NCBI RefSeq assembly: GCF_001424165.1
Contig: NZ_LMOJ01000025.1
Span: 330,134-394,133 of the forward strand
Source of the DNA: Massilia sp. Leaf139
GTDB lineage: Bacteria > Pseudomonadota > Gammaproteobacteria > Burkholderiales > Burkholderiaceae_D
Direction: 5' to 3'
DNA length: 64,000 nt
Shown: one piece after another, positions 45,685 through 54,876 of the stretch
How positions within the stretch are numbered: position 1 is the stretch's first letter
Layout of the letters: each line of letters starts with the position of its first letter
Notes under the pieces: generated by a model
The model's database searches: none
Seen by the model: the letters and a program-made list of their open reading frames with translations, nothing else
Told to the model about the DNA's origin: nothing
Position numbers and translations under genes: made by a program

Positions 45685-46397
45685 TTGTGCTCGACGGCCT
45701 GCTCGCTGGCGGCGCCAGCCCGGCCGGCGTCGGAGTATTTTTCCAGGCAATAGCCCAGGCCGCGCACGGTGGCGATGCGCACGCCGCCGACCTCGATCTT
45801 CTTGCGCAGGCGGTGCACATACACCTCGATGGCGTTGTTCGACACTTCTTCGCCCCACTCGCACAGGTGGTCGACCAGCTGCTCCTTCGACACCAGGCGC
45901 CCGGTGCGCGCCAGCAAAATCTCGAGCAAGCCGAGTTCGCGCGCCGACAGGTCGAGCATCTGGTCGTTGATGTAGGCGCTGCGCCCGACCTGGTCGTAAA
46001 CCAGCGGGCCGTGGCGGATCACGGTGGGGCCGCCGCCGGCGCCGCGCCGGGTCAGCGCCCGCACCCGCGCTTCCAGCTCGGACAGGGCGAAGGGCTTGGC
46101 CATGTAGTCGTCGGCGCCCAGATCCAGGCCCTCGACGCGCTGCTCGACCGAGTCGGCCGCCGTCAGGATCAGCACCGGCAGCAGGGAGGAACGCGCGCGC
46201 AGGCGGCGCAGCACTTCCAGGCCCGACATTTTCGGCAGGCCCAGGTCGAGAATCAGCAGGTCGAACTCCTGGGTGGAGAGCGCCGTGTCGGCATCGGCGC
46301 CGTTGCGCACATCGTCGATCGCATAGCCGGACTGGCGCAACGAGCGCGTCAGCCCGTCCGCGAGTACGCTATCATCTTCCGCAAGCAAAATTCGCAT
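45681..46397 (-). CDS. OmpR-family response regulator of the symporter operon
   Basis: The 238-residue regulator has Asp51 (LLILDLGLPKMSGL), EDDS acidic pocket, and the MAKPF lysine. The winged-helix domain includes LDLSARELGLLEILLARTGRLVSKEQLVDHL and IEVYVHRLRKKIEVGGVRIATVRGLGYCL. It is TctD/QseB-like. First gene of the regulator-kinase-DUF4212-symporter operon; all four genes overlap at start/stop codons. A family A repeat lies 40 nt upstream. Confidence 0.92.
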   Translation of the reverse strand: MRILLAEDDSVLADGLTRSLRQSGYAIDDVRNGADADTALSTQEFDLLILDLGLPKMSGLEVLRRLRARSSLLPVLILTAADSVEQRVEGLDLGADDYMAKPFALSELEARVRALTRRGAGGGPTVIRHGPLVYDQVGRSAYINDQMLDLSARELGLLEILLARTGRLVSKEQLVDHLCEWGEEVSNNAIEVYVHRLRKKIEVGGVRIATVRGLGYCLEKYSDAGRAGAASEQAVEHK

Positions 46398-46436
46398 AAG
46401 ATCACCCTGTTATCGATTAGACCTCCCGGCTACCCC

Positions 46437-46541
46437 TGAGGTTGCAAAAAAAATCTTCCATGGCGGCGTTGCCTCGTCTCGCTGTACCAAAGTAATGTGT
46501 TCGACGACGCGTCTCGCCCTGGAGTTTTTTTTACAACCTCA
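46437..46541. repeat. family A inverted-arm repeat, copy 3
   Basis: Arms TGAGGTTGCAAAAAAAA (46437-46453) and its near-complement ending ACAACCTCA at 46541 pair over 17 bp with one mismatch. The core has TTCCATGGCGGCGTTGC, CGTCTCGCTGTACC, TTCGACGACGCG and CTCGCCCTGGAG. It sits between divergent regulator and recA genes. Confidence 0.8.
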
Positions 46542-46620
46542 TTGTGTTTGATTTGGCGCAACAATGCGAGTCTTCTTCGACAGATGGGCAACAGCGGGGG
46601 CACGTCGCGCTTGCAAAAAC

Positions 46621-46640
46621 CACTGGATTTATATACAGTA
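46621..46640. promoter_or_regulatory. LexA (SOS) box of recA
   Basis: CTGG-N8-ACAG with AT-rich centre, 60 nt before the recA start. One base differs from CTGT-N8-ACAG, a common variant in betaproteobacterial recA promoters. A -35-like TTGCAA at 46611 and TACAGT at 46634 (17-bp spacing) would place the box on the promoter. Confidence 0.8.
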
Positions 46641-46700
46641 GTACCCTTGTAAAGCGTGAGGGTGCCCACACCTTGGTACCTCCAAGACTAAGAGAAAATT

Positions 46701-47792
<1,092 letters not shown>

Positions 47793-47844
47793 TCGGAGCG
47801 GGCCTGGCTTGTTGCTAAGCTCGGCCATCCGATGAGCTGTATCC

Positions 47845-48303
47845 ATGCGCCAACCAGTATTAAGCCTGAAAGCCCGAGCCCTGCGCTTCCTCTCCATGCG
47901 GGAGCACAGCCGGCTCGAGCTCAAGCGCAAACTGGCGCGCCATGCCGAGGAAGGCGACGACATCGACGCCCTCCTCGATTTCTTAGAGAAGAACAACTGG
48001 CTGTCGCAGGAGCGTTTCGCCGAATCGCTGATTCATCGGAAAGCTTCGCGTTACGGCAATAGCCGCGTCATGGCCGAGCTGCAAAGCCACGGCGTGAACG
48101 GCGAGGCGCTGGCCGAGCTGAAACCCGGCCTGGCCGAAAGCGAGACGGCGCGCGCGGTCGAAGTCTGGCAGCGCAAGTTCGGCACCGTCGCGCAAGACGC
48201 GGCCGAGCGCAGCAAGCAGATGCGTTTCCTGATCGCCCGCGGTTTTTCCAGCGGCGCCGTGCGTACCGCCCTCAAGGGCGCGCCCGAGGACGACGACTTT
48301 TAA
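47845..48303 (+). CDS. recX: RecA regulator RecX
   Basis: Binds RecA filaments and limits their activity. The 152-residue protein of three-helix repeats has [49 protein letters not shown], and the C-terminal [17 protein letters not shown]. Its position directly after recA, and so under the same SOS promoter, supports the call. Confidence 0.93.
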   Translation: MRQPVLSLKARALRFLSMREHSRLELKRKLARHAEEGDDIDALLDFLEKNNWLSQERFAESLIHRKASRYGNSRVMAELQSHGVNGEALAELKPGLAESETARAVEVWQRKFGTVAQDAAERSKQMRFLIARGFSSGAVRTALKGAPEDDDF

Positions 48304-48476
48304 GTGAAAGCGAGGCCGTCGCCGCCTTGTTCCTCAGCCGTCGCAAGCCTGCTTCCCCACTGATCTATTTCCCCAGGCGCCAGCGCGGAGCGCCATCCGG
48401 TGATATGCGGCAGCATATTCCTCAACTCCGGATGACGCCCCCCGCTGGCGCTTGTTTTGCCAAAATAGTTGCCAAC

Positions 48477-48836
48477 ATGAAAACACTGCGCGCCTTCGTT
48501 CCCCTTGTCCTGCTTGCCGCCTGTGCTGCACCTCCTGCCGATCCGATTGGCCGGTACCGGCTCGATACGGCGGACAAGACGCTGGTGCTCGACGTACGTG
48601 CAAGCGGCGATTACGTGCTCCAGATCGACGGCCCCGACAGCATGACCGACGAAATCCGTGGACGCTGGACGGATGAGAAGGGAACGTCGAAGGATGCCGG
48701 CTTCCAGGGAATCGTCTGGCATGGCAGCGCACCCGAGGGTGGCAAGGGTTGGTGGCTGGTCTCGTTCGAAAGCGATGGCGGCATCTGCCTCGACGGGGAA
48801 GGCCTGGTTTGTTTCGTCAAAGACGGCACGACCTGA
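48477..48836 (+). CDS. small hypothetical lipoprotein, 119 aa
   Basis: Family not recognised. The lipoprotein signal is MKTLRAFVPLVLLAAC with Cys16, so the mature protein is about 104 residues. IGRYRLDTADKTLVLDVRASGDYVLQIDG and IRGRWTDEKGT..GIVWHG look like a small beta-barrel or lipocalin-like fold. No good ribosome site is visible before ATG 48477, but earlier in-frame codons lack similarity to a signal. The 170 nt between recX and this gene holds nothing I can name. Confidence 0.7.
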   Translation: MKTLRAFVPLVLLAACAAPPADPIGRYRLDTADKTLVLDVRASGDYVLQIDGPDSMTDEIRGRWTDEKGTSKDAGFQGIVWHGSAPEGGKGWWLVSFESDGGICLDGEGLVCFVKDGTT

Positions 48837-48887
48837 TCCGCACAGTGCGTGAGCCGGTGTCATACGCGTGGGTTCTAAAGTAAAACC

Positions 48888-49532
48888 CTAGTGTGGCCCG
48901 GTGTTGGCCCAGATGGTGGGCAGGCGGTCATATTGTTCCAGCCACAGAACCAGCTCCGGATCGAGCCAGCCAATGACCTCCATCCCTTTTGCGTGCATAG
49001 CGATCAGAGAAGGCGTCAGCCACAATAGCTGCTCATGATGAAACACGCGGTTACGCAAATCGCATATCTGGTTCAAGGCTGACGAGATGGTATGCCGCTG
49101 TCGTTCTGCTTTCGGGCAGCGCGGAAAGACCAGGCGGAGATCCTTCCACAGCACCGTTTGAAAGATACCGTTGAAAAGCGAGCTCCAGAAGCCGAAGGCC
49201 AGCTCTGCCACAACTTTATCCGGTGTCGCTGTTTCCGCCCGGCGTTGCAGCTTGTTCTTTGCATTGGCTACCTCTTTGGTTTGCCAGGCAAAGACTTGAT
49301 CCCCTGACCATGCTTCCCACCAGTCGGCTCGCTTGTACAGCGCCGACATGCGGCGGTGAATGCCATTTCTGAGTGCAATCTCCAAGACGCCGAGCATTGG
49401 CATCATGGCTTCTGCCAACAGCATGTTGTTCACATATGCCGAGGCAGCTTTTGCCTCATCGCCGCCGCAGAAAGCACGATACCGACCTAAGCGAGCAGGG
49501 GAAAAGTGGCGTTCGAGGTCAACCCAGTTCAT
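48888..49532 (-). CDS. Abi-family (Abi_2/AbiF-like) HEPN protein
   Basis: Protein of 214 residues with whole-length similarity to Abi-like proteins (Abi_2), some of which abort phage infection. The helical HEPN-type fold shows two LRN-type motifs: ALRNGIH (54-59) and DLRNRVFHHE (158-167). The second, Arg160-x4-His165, fits the Rx4-6H RNase signature of HEPN toxins. VNNMLLAEAMMPMLGVLEIALRN and ELAFGFWSSLF are family blocks. ATG 49532 has no strong ribosome site. A divergent sigma-70-like promoter and a structured RNA candidate lie directly upstream. AT content is higher than that of neighbours, suggesting acquisition. Confidence 0.82.
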   Translation of the reverse strand: MNWVDLERHFSPARLGRYRAFCGGDEAKAASAYVNNMLLAEAMMPMLGVLEIALRNGIHRRMSALYKRADWWEAWSGDQVFAWQTKEVANAKNKLQRRAETATPDKVVAELAFGFWSSLFNGIFQTVLWKDLRLVFPRCPKAERQRHTISSALNQICDLRNRVFHHEQLLWLTPSLIAMHAKGMEVIGWLDPELVLWLEQYDRLPTIWANTGPH

Positions 49533-49544
49533 TGCCCATCTTTT

Positions 49545-49573
49545 TTGATCATTAGAGCGCCCAATGATATACT
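49545..49573 (+). promoter_or_regulatory. sigma-70-like promoter of the Abi-associated RNA
   Basis: TTGATC (49545-49550), 17-nt spacer, TATACT (49568-49573). Only 12 nt separate the -35 box from the Abi start codon on the other strand. The spacer holds a palindrome ATCATT / AATGAT that could be an operator or pair in RNA. Confidence 0.6.
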
Positions 49574-49579
49574 GTGCCT

Positions 49580-49700
49580 GCAGCCCTAGGCTAAGTCCTC
49601 TCCCAGCCACCATACTGGTGATGACACTAGGTTAGTTTTGGCCCCGCTCTGCGGGGCCACCCAGATTTCAGACGAACCCGCCTACCGGCGGGTTCGTCGT
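49580..49700 (+). ncRNA. candidate Abi-associated structured RNA, about 120 nt
   Basis: No open frame, but strong structure downstream of the promoter at 49545. Elements in order: CCTAG (49585-49589) can pair with CTAGG (49627-49631) and encloses a CACC-ATACT-GGTG hairpin (49608-49620). A perfect 8-bp hairpin GGCCCCGC-TCT-GCGGGGCC (49640-49658) follows. A perfect 12-bp hairpin with loop TACC (49671-49698) then precedes GTATTT and could be the 3' terminator. The location beside an Abi_2 gene recalls the abiF RNA motif reported next to such genes. The strand, ends and function are inference; transcription from the other strand as an Abi leader is possible. Confidence 0.55.
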
Positions 49701-49857
49701 ATTTGGATCGAATTTCTGGAAGGACTGTGACTCGGCATTCGCCAGCTGAATACACTTCAGTCCACTCCCTGCCTTTTCGGCTGCTACCATGTTGCAGTGC
49801 AACCCGCCCCCGCGTGTGCTAAACTTTCACGGTTTAAGCAGCGCCGCATGAGCGGTT

Positions 49858-49880
49858 GTTGCCGCAGAAGCTGCGGCAAC
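49858..49880. repeat. perfect hairpin upstream of DUF2889 gene
   Basis: GTTGCCGCAG-AAG-CTGCGGCAAC, 10-bp stem. It lies 58 nt before the DUF2889 start in the 237-nt stretch after the RNA candidate, where I see no other feature. It has no T run, so a regulatory stem is as likely as a terminator. Confidence 0.5.
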
Positions 49881-49937
49881 GTGCATCAGCACACCGGCTG
49901 CCCCATTGATTGCCGCCTTCACCGGCACCCGTTTTTT

Positions 49938-50501
49938 ATGCCTTTGTCCACTCCCGCCCCGCGCTCCCTGCGGCACACTCGCGCCATTACTGTCGAAGCC
50001 TATGCGCGCGACGATGGCCTGTGGGATCTTGACGCACGTATCCGCGACATCAAGGCACGCGACATCGTCCTGGCATCCGGCAATCGTCCGGCGGGCACGG
50101 CCGTGCACGACCTGAGCCTGCGCATTACCATCAACCGCGATCTCGAGATCGTCGACGCCGAAGCCGCGTCCGACTCGGTGCCGTATTCGGGGCATTGCGA
50201 CACCATCGGCCCGGCCTACAAGAAGCTGATCGGGCTCTCGCTCGCCAAACATTTCCGGTTGCACCTGAAAGACCGCCTCTCAGGCGTGCTCGGCTGCACC
50301 CACCTGACCGAACTGGCGCAGGTTTTGCCCACCGCGGCAATCCAGGCCTTCGCCGATGACGAATTCGAGATTCGCAACGCCGCCAACGATGGCGATGCTG
50401 TGCGTCCGTATGAAATCGACCGCTGCCACGCGCTGCGCGCCGACGGCCCCGCTGTGGCAAAGTATTACCCGCGCTGGGTAATCAAGGCCGTACAGGGTTG
50501 A
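49938..50501 (+). CDS. DUF2889 family protein
   Basis: Function unknown. The 187-residue soluble protein starts MPLSTPAPRSLRHTRAITVEAYARDDGLWDLDARIRD, the conserved DUF2889 opening. CGTHL-like GVLGCTHLTEL and a C-terminal KYYPRW are also conserved-looking. The frame is open upstream but only this ATG fits the family. It sits upstream of sucC with a 63-nt gap. Confidence 0.85.
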   Translation: MPLSTPAPRSLRHTRAITVEAYARDDGLWDLDARIRDIKARDIVLASGNRPAGTAVHDLSLRITINRDLEIVDAEAASDSVPYSGHCDTIGPAYKKLIGLSLAKHFRLHLKDRLSGVLGCTHLTELAQVLPTAAIQAFADDEFEIRNAANDGDAVRPYEIDRCHALRADGPAVAKYYPRWVIKAVQG

Positions 50502-50564
50502 GACCGATGTCGAAGTTGTTCAATTAAACCTATCTAAATCAGTAATAGAAGAAGGGAAGCCAGC

Positions 50565-51734
50565 ATGAAAATCCATGAGTATCAGGGCAAAGAAATCCTC
50601 CGAAAGTTCGGAGTGACGGTTCCGCGCGGCATTCCGTGCATGTCGGTCGACGAGGCCGTCAAGGCAGCTGAAGAGCTGGGCGGCCCGGTCTGGGTGGTCA
50701 AGGCCCAGATCCATGCTGGCGGCCGTGGTAAAGGCGGCGGCGTGAAGGTTGCCAAGTCGCTCGAGCAGGTCAAGGAATACGCGGAACAGATCATGGGCAT
50801 GCAGCTCATCACGCACCAGACCGGCCCGGAAGGCCAGAAAGTGCGCCGCCTGCTGATCGAAGAAGGCGCCGACATCAAGAAAGAACTGTACGTGTCGATG
50901 GTCACCGACCGCGTCACCCAGAAAGTCGTGCTGATGGCCTCGTCGGAAGGCGGCATGGACATCGAAGAAGTCGCGCACAGCAACCCTGAAAAAATCCACT
51001 CGATCGCGATCGACCCATCGGTCGGCCTGACCGACGCCGAAGCGGACGACATCTCGACCAAGATCGGCATCCCTGCCGAATCGCTGGCCGAAGCGCGCCA
51101 GAACCTGAAAGGCCTGTACCAGGCGTACTGGGACACCGATTCGTCGCTGGCCGAAATCAACCCGCTGATCCTGACCGGCAACGGCAAGGTCATCGCCCTC
51201 GACGCGAAGTTCAACTTCGACGCCAACGCCCTGTTCCGCCAGCCGGAAATCCTGGCCTACCGCGACCTGGACGAAGAAGATCCAGCCGAAGTCGAAGCCT
51301 CGAAGTTCGACCTGGCCTACATCTCGCTCGACGGCAACATCGGCTGCCTGGTGAACGGCGCCGGCCTGGCCATGGCCACCATGGACACCATCAAGCTGTT
51401 CGGCGGCGAGCCGGCCAACTTCCTGGACGTGGGCGGCGGTGCGACGGCTGAGAAAGTCACCGAAGCATTCAAGATCATGCTGAAGAACCCTGGCCTGAAA
51501 GCCATCCTGGTCAACATCTTCGGCGGCATCATGCGCTGCGACGTGATCGCCGAAGGCGTAATCACCGCATCGAAGGCCGTCTCGCTGAAGGTGCCGCTGG
51601 TTGTCCGCATGAAGGGCACCAACGAAGACCTGGGCAAGAAGATGCTGGCCGACTCTGGTCTGCCGATCATCGCCGCCGATACGATGGAAGATGCAGCCAA
51701 GGCCGTCGTCGCCGCTGCAGCTGGTAACGCCTAA
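50565..51734 (+). CDS. sucC: succinyl-CoA synthetase beta subunit
   Basis: ADP-forming TCA-cycle enzyme subunit, 389 residues. ATP-grasp domain with [48 protein letters not shown] and the C-terminal [38 protein letters not shown] precedes the ATG. It is followed by sucD after 17 nt. Confidence 0.98.
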   Translation: MKIHEYQGKEILRKFGVTVPRGIPCMSVDEAVKAAEELGGPVWVVKAQIHAGGRGKGGGVKVAKSLEQVKEYAEQIMGMQLITHQTGPEGQKVRRLLIEEGADIKKELYVSMVTDRVTQKVVLMASSEGGMDIEEVAHSNPEKIHSIAIDPSVGLTDAEADDISTKIGIPAESLAEARQNLKGLYQAYWDTDSSLAEINPLILTGNGKVIALDAKFNFDANALFRQPEILAYRDLDEEDPAEVEASKFDLAYISLDGNIGCLVNGAGLAMATMDTIKLFGGEPANFLDVGGGATAEKVTEAFKIMLKNPGLKAILVNIFGGIMRCDVIAEGVITASKAVSLKVPLVVRMKGTNEDLGKKMLADSGLPIIAADTMEDAAKAVVAAAAGNA

Positions 51735-51751
51735 TTCGAAGGAATAAACAA

Positions 51752-52633
51752 ATGTCGATCCTGATCAACAAAGATACAAAAGTCATCACCCAGGGTATCA
51801 CCGGCAAGACCGGTCAGTTCCATACCCGCATGTGCCGCGACTACGCGAACGGCAAGGCCGCTTTCGTTGCTGGCGTGAACCCGAAGAAAGCCGGCGAAGA
51901 CTTCGAAGGCATCCCAATCTACGCCAACGTGTCGGAAGCCAAAGCCGCCACCGGCGCCACCGTGTCGGTCATCTACGTCCCGCCGGCAGGCGCGGCCGCT
52001 GCGATCTGGGAAGCTGTCGAAGCCGACCTGGATCTGGCGATCTGCATCACCGAAGGCATTCCTGTCCGCGACATGATGGCCCTGAAGGATCGCATGGCCA
52101 AAGCCGGTTCGAAGACCCTGCTGCTGGGCCCGAACTGCCCAGGCCTGATCACCCCGGACGAAATCAAGATCGGCATCATGCCAGGTCACATCCACCGCAA
52201 GGGCCGCATCGGCGTCGTCTCGCGCTCGGGCACCCTGACCTATGAAGCAGTCGGTCAGCTGACCGCACTGGGTCTCGGTCAGTCGTCGGCAGTCGGCATC
52301 GGCGGCGACCCGATCAACGGTCTGAAGCACATCGACATCATGCGCATGTTCAACGAAGATCCTGATACCGACGCGGTCATCATGATCGGCGAAATCGGCG
52401 GTCCGGACGAAGCCAATGCCGCGCATTGGGTCAAGGACAACATGAAGAAGCCGGTCGTCGGCTTCATCGCCGGTGTCACCGCGCCTCCGGGCAAGCGCAT
52501 GGGCCACGCCGGTGCGCTGATCTCGGGCGGCGCCGATACCGCGCAAGCCAAACTGGACATCATGGAAGAGTGCGGCATCAAAGCCACCAAGAACCCATCG
52601 GAAATGGCACGCCTGCTGAAGGCCATGCTGTAA
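51752..52633 (+). CDS. sucD: succinyl-CoA synthetase alpha subunit
   Basis: CoA-binding subunit of 293 residues carrying the phosphorylated His. The sequence starts MSILINKDTKVITQGITGKTGQFHT. The power-helix and catalytic region GPNCPGLITP..IGIMPGHI, RSGTLTYEAV and the His motif GRMGHAGALISGGADTAQAK (here KRMGHAGA) are present. AAGGAAT precedes the ATG. Ends with a terminator at 52656. Confidence 0.98.
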   Translation: MSILINKDTKVITQGITGKTGQFHTRMCRDYANGKAAFVAGVNPKKAGEDFEGIPIYANVSEAKAATGATVSVIYVPPAGAAAAIWEAVEADLDLAICITEGIPVRDMMALKDRMAKAGSKTLLLGPNCPGLITPDEIKIGIMPGHIHRKGRIGVVSRSGTLTYEAVGQLTALGLGQSSAVGIGGDPINGLKHIDIMRMFNEDPDTDAVIMIGEIGGPDEANAAHWVKDNMKKPVVGFIAGVTAPPGKRMGHAGALISGGADTAQAKLDIMEECGIKATKNPSEMARLLKAML

Positions 52634-52655
52634 TCCGGACAGTTCTTGTTCTCTA

Positions 52656-52684
52656 AAGAGGAGCCTGCGGGCTCCTCTTTTTTT
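52656..52684 (+). terminator. terminator after sucD
   Basis: AGAGGAGCC and GGCTCCTCT stem with a 4-nt loop and a run of T, 22 nt past the sucD stop. Confidence 0.9.
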
Positions 52685-52755
52685 ATCCGTGCGAATCGCG
52701 GCGCCCGATGTGGCACCAAAAATTGTTTCCGCATGGACAGAAAATGCGTAGTGGG

Positions 52756-52770
52756 TGACAAAAATTGTCA
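52756..52770. promoter_or_regulatory. palindrome upstream of pilin promoter
   Basis: TGACAAAAATTGTCA, a perfect palindrome 84 nt upstream of the sigma-54 promoter, with another TTTTGTC at 52794. Position and the repeated TGTC suggest a binding site for the activator (PilR in known type IV pilus systems). Confidence 0.5.
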
Positions 52771-52853
52771 GGCCAGATCTCGGCAATGACGCATTTTGTC
52801 GGTTTTGTTGCCCAGTAACTAACAAAAGCAAGTAATTCCAGTGGGAAATGACC

Positions 52854-52869
52854 TGGCACGGCGCTTGCA
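52854..52869 (+). promoter_or_regulatory. sigma-54 (-24/-12) promoter of pilin gene
   Basis: TGGCACG-N4-TTGCA, an exact consensus match, 67 nt before the pilin start. RpoN/PilR control of major pilin genes is established in pseudomonads and relatives. Confidence 0.88.
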
Positions 52870-52936
52870 ATAAGGGATACGTGGCACGAAGCAGTACCCG
52901 AACAGACAACCCAACACCTACCCCTGGAGATTCACC

Positions 52937-53371
52937 ATGAAATCGATGAAAATTGTTAAGAAAGCACAATCCGGCTTCACCCTGATCGAACTGATGATCG
53001 TCGTTGCGATCATCGGCATCCTGGCAGCCGTCGCTATCCCTAACTACCAGAACTACACCGCCAAGTCGAAGTTCAGCGCTGCGCTGGCTGAAGTGTCGGG
53101 TGGCAAAGTCGGTTTCGACGCCAAGCTGAACGATGGCGAAACCGTCGCCAAGCCAGAAGATGTCGGCCTGGCCGCAGAAGCCAGCCCAACCGCTAACTGC
53201 AAATTCAAGGCCGCTGCTGATTCGCTGACCTGCACCATCGTCGCCGGCCCAGCGAGCGTGAGCGGCCAGGACATCGTCCTGACCCGTGCTGCTGACGGCG
53301 GCTGGAGCTGCAAGGCAGCGACCATCGAGTCGAAGCTGATTGGCAAAGGCACCTGCGTCGGCAAGACGTAA
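52937..53371 (+). CDS. pilA: type IV pilin
   Basis: Major-pilin-like protein of 144 residues. The leader [13 protein letters not shown] is cut before Phe14 by prepilin peptidase. [25 protein letters not shown] is the N-terminal helix with Glu5 of the mature protein at Glu18. The C-terminal domain has four Cys (CKF, LTCTI, WSCKA, GTCVG), probably two disulfides. GGAG precedes the ATG. It is expressed from a sigma-54 promoter and closed by a terminator. Confidence 0.92.
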   Translation: MKSMKIVKKAQSGFTLIELMIVVAIIGILAAVAIPNYQNYTAKSKFSAALAEVSGGKVGFDAKLNDGETVAKPEDVGLAAEASPTANCKFKAAADSLTCTIVAGPASVSGQDIVLTRAADGGWSCKAATIESKLIGKGTCVGKT

Positions 53372-53403
53372 TCGGTTGAACTGACCGCCTGACCTGATGT
53401 AAT

Positions 53404-53429
53404 AAAAACCCCGCTTCGGCGGGGTTTTT
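53404..53429 (+). terminator. terminator after first pilin gene
   Basis: AAAAACCCCGC-TTC-GGCGGGGTTTTT type hairpin, 32 nt past the stop. It separates the two pilin genes transcriptionally. Confidence 0.9.
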
Positions 53430-53507
53430 GTTTTGGCTGCGCCGCCTCAATCGTGCGCCGGCGGCCACGGTTATCGTTCCGGACTCTTCAACCACCGGAG
53501 AATCACC

Positions 53508-53960
53508 GTGACATGCGTGCAAGTTGTAAAGAAGGAAGCCGGCTTCACCCTGGTCGAGCTGATGATCGTCGTCGCCATCATCGGTATTCTGGCAACGGTC
53601 GCCGTCCCGACCTATCAGGACTACATGGCGAAATCGAAGTTCGGCGTGGCGCTCACCGAACTGTCGGCAGGGAAGGTCGGCATCGACATCAAGCTGATCG
53701 ACGGCGAAACCGTCACCAAGCCCGAAGAGGTCGGCCTGGCCGCCGCCGACAAGCCCACCGCCAACTGCAAGTTCGGCGCCACCGCCGGCCCCGACGCCAC
53801 CAGCCTGACCTGCGACATCGTCGCCGGCCCGACCAGTGTCAAGAACCAGACGATCACGCTGACGCGCGACATGGCCACCGGCGCCTGGAGCTGCAGTGCC
53901 GCCACCATCCCGCAAAAGCTGATCGGTTCCGAAGGCGTGTGCAAGGGCAAGGCCGGGTGA
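53508..53960 (+). CDS. second type IV pilin, tandem paralogue
   Basis: Protein of 150 residues from a GTG with GGAG 7-8 nt upstream, the same context as the first pilin (CGGAGAATCACC versus TGGAGATTCACC). Leader VTCVQVVKKEAG, then [25 protein letters not shown] and a globular domain about 50-60 percent like the first by eye. There is a Cys in the leader, unusual. No sigma-54 site is visible in the 78 nt between the preceding terminator and this gene, so its expression may differ from or depend on read-through of pilA. Confidence 0.88.
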   Translation: MTCVQVVKKEAGFTLVELMIVVAIIGILATVAVPTYQDYMAKSKFGVALTELSAGKVGIDIKLIDGETVTKPEEVGLAAADKPTANCKFGATAGPDATSLTCDIVAGPTSVKNQTITLTRDMATGAWSCSAATIPQKLIGSEGVCKGKAG

Positions 53961-53980
53961 GCGCAGGCGCCACAAAAAGC

Positions 53981-54007
53981 AAACCCCGCATTCGCGGGGT
54001 TTATTTT
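53981..54007 (+). terminator. terminator after second pilin gene
   Basis: AAACCCCGC-ATTC-GCGGGGTTT followed by ATTTTATT; also usable by the converging PilZ gene. Confidence 0.85.
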
Positions 54008-54028
54008 ATTGAGCGTCTGCGCGCCGGT

Positions 54029-54739
54029 TCATACAATCTTTTGCCGGTCGGCCAACAACGCCTCGTAGGTCATGTTCTGCAGCAGCGTGTAGTGCACCGG
54101 ATCGAGATCGATGAACTGCATGCCATAGGTGCACAGCTCGCTGTCGTCGGGCGCCCTGGTCACGTTCACGTTGCGGATCGCCGCACGCGCCGCGATGCGC
54201 ACTTCCTGGTCGTCGGGCGGCGCCTTCAGCGAGAACTGCAGGCCGATCTGCTCCTCGTCGGCCGGCAGGCGGTTCGGCGAGACGACCAGCGCGCCGCTTA
54301 CCGACAGGTTCAAAATCGTGCAGGCCAGCGGTTGGCCGTGGGTGCCGCTGCCGGACAGCGCCGCCGGCAAGTCGACCTTGACCCGCATCGCCGTGCGCAG
54401 GCTGGTACCCTGCACCGAGGTCGGGAACGAAACGTGGACATAGAACAGCGGCCGCCCGAACACCCGCTCGACCGTGCAGGCGAAGGAGCAGACCTTGATG
54501 CCCGAGAACACGCGGATCGTCAGGCGCTCGCCTTCGGCCAGGGCGATCGGCGCGCCGCTTTCCATCGGAATCTTGAGGATAATGTACTCATCCTTGACAT
54601 AGCCGATCAGGCTCGAGAAATACTGGACGGGCTTGACGCGGCGATGGGTGATGAGCTGCAGGCGCGTGCCGACCTGGAGATTCATCATCTCGAAATCGAC
54701 CTCCTGGGGCTTGAGCTCGTTCGCCTGTACGGCCTGCAT
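54029..54739 (-). CDS. PilZ-domain c-di-GMP effector, YcgR-like
   Basis: Protein of 236 residues. The N-terminal YcgR-type domain (about 1-110) includes VGTRLQLITHRRVKPVQYFSSLIGYV. The C-terminal PilZ domain has RTAMRVKVDLPA (Arg-rich switch) and NLSVSGALV (D/NxSxxG), the c-di-GMP contacts. YcgR slows flagella on binding c-di-GMP. Next to pilin genes here, a pilus or motility role is possible. The GGDEF protein at 7963 could supply the signal. Confidence 0.88.
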   Translation of the reverse strand: MQAVQANELKPQEVDFEMMNLQVGTRLQLITHRRVKPVQYFSSLIGYVKDEYIILKIPMESGAPIALAEGERLTIRVFSGIKVCSFACTVERVFGRPLFYVHVSFPTSVQGTSLRTAMRVKVDLPAALSGSGTHGQPLACTILNLSVSGALVVSPNRLPADEEQIGLQFSLKAPPDDQEVRIAARAAIRNVNVTRAPDDSELCTYGMQFIDLDPVHYTLLQNMTYEALLADRQKIV

Positions 54740-54818
54740 GGTATCCGTTCCGGGTAAGGGGCCGGTATTTTACCATTCAGGGAGTTTATCAGCGGCAACG
54801 ACTTCGGCAGATCCAACA

Positions 54819-54842
54819 AAAAAGCCCGTGATGACACGGGCT
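54819..54842 (-). terminator. terminator of the third S9 peptidase gene
   Basis: On the minus strand AAGCCCGTG / CACGGGCTT stem followed by TTTT, 35 nt after the stop codon. Confidence 0.8.
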
Positions 54843-54876
54843 TGACCAGGTTTTATTGCAACGAGATCAGGTAGAT

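Noticed and set aside
49545-49700. The hairpins upstream of the Abi gene read as an ordinary 5' leader or riboswitch on the minus strand
   Set aside because: Not excluded, but on the plus strand a good promoter, a following structured stretch and a terminator-like last hairpin line up in the right order. On the minus strand I see no comparable promoter or terminator, so the divergent RNA is the preferred reading.
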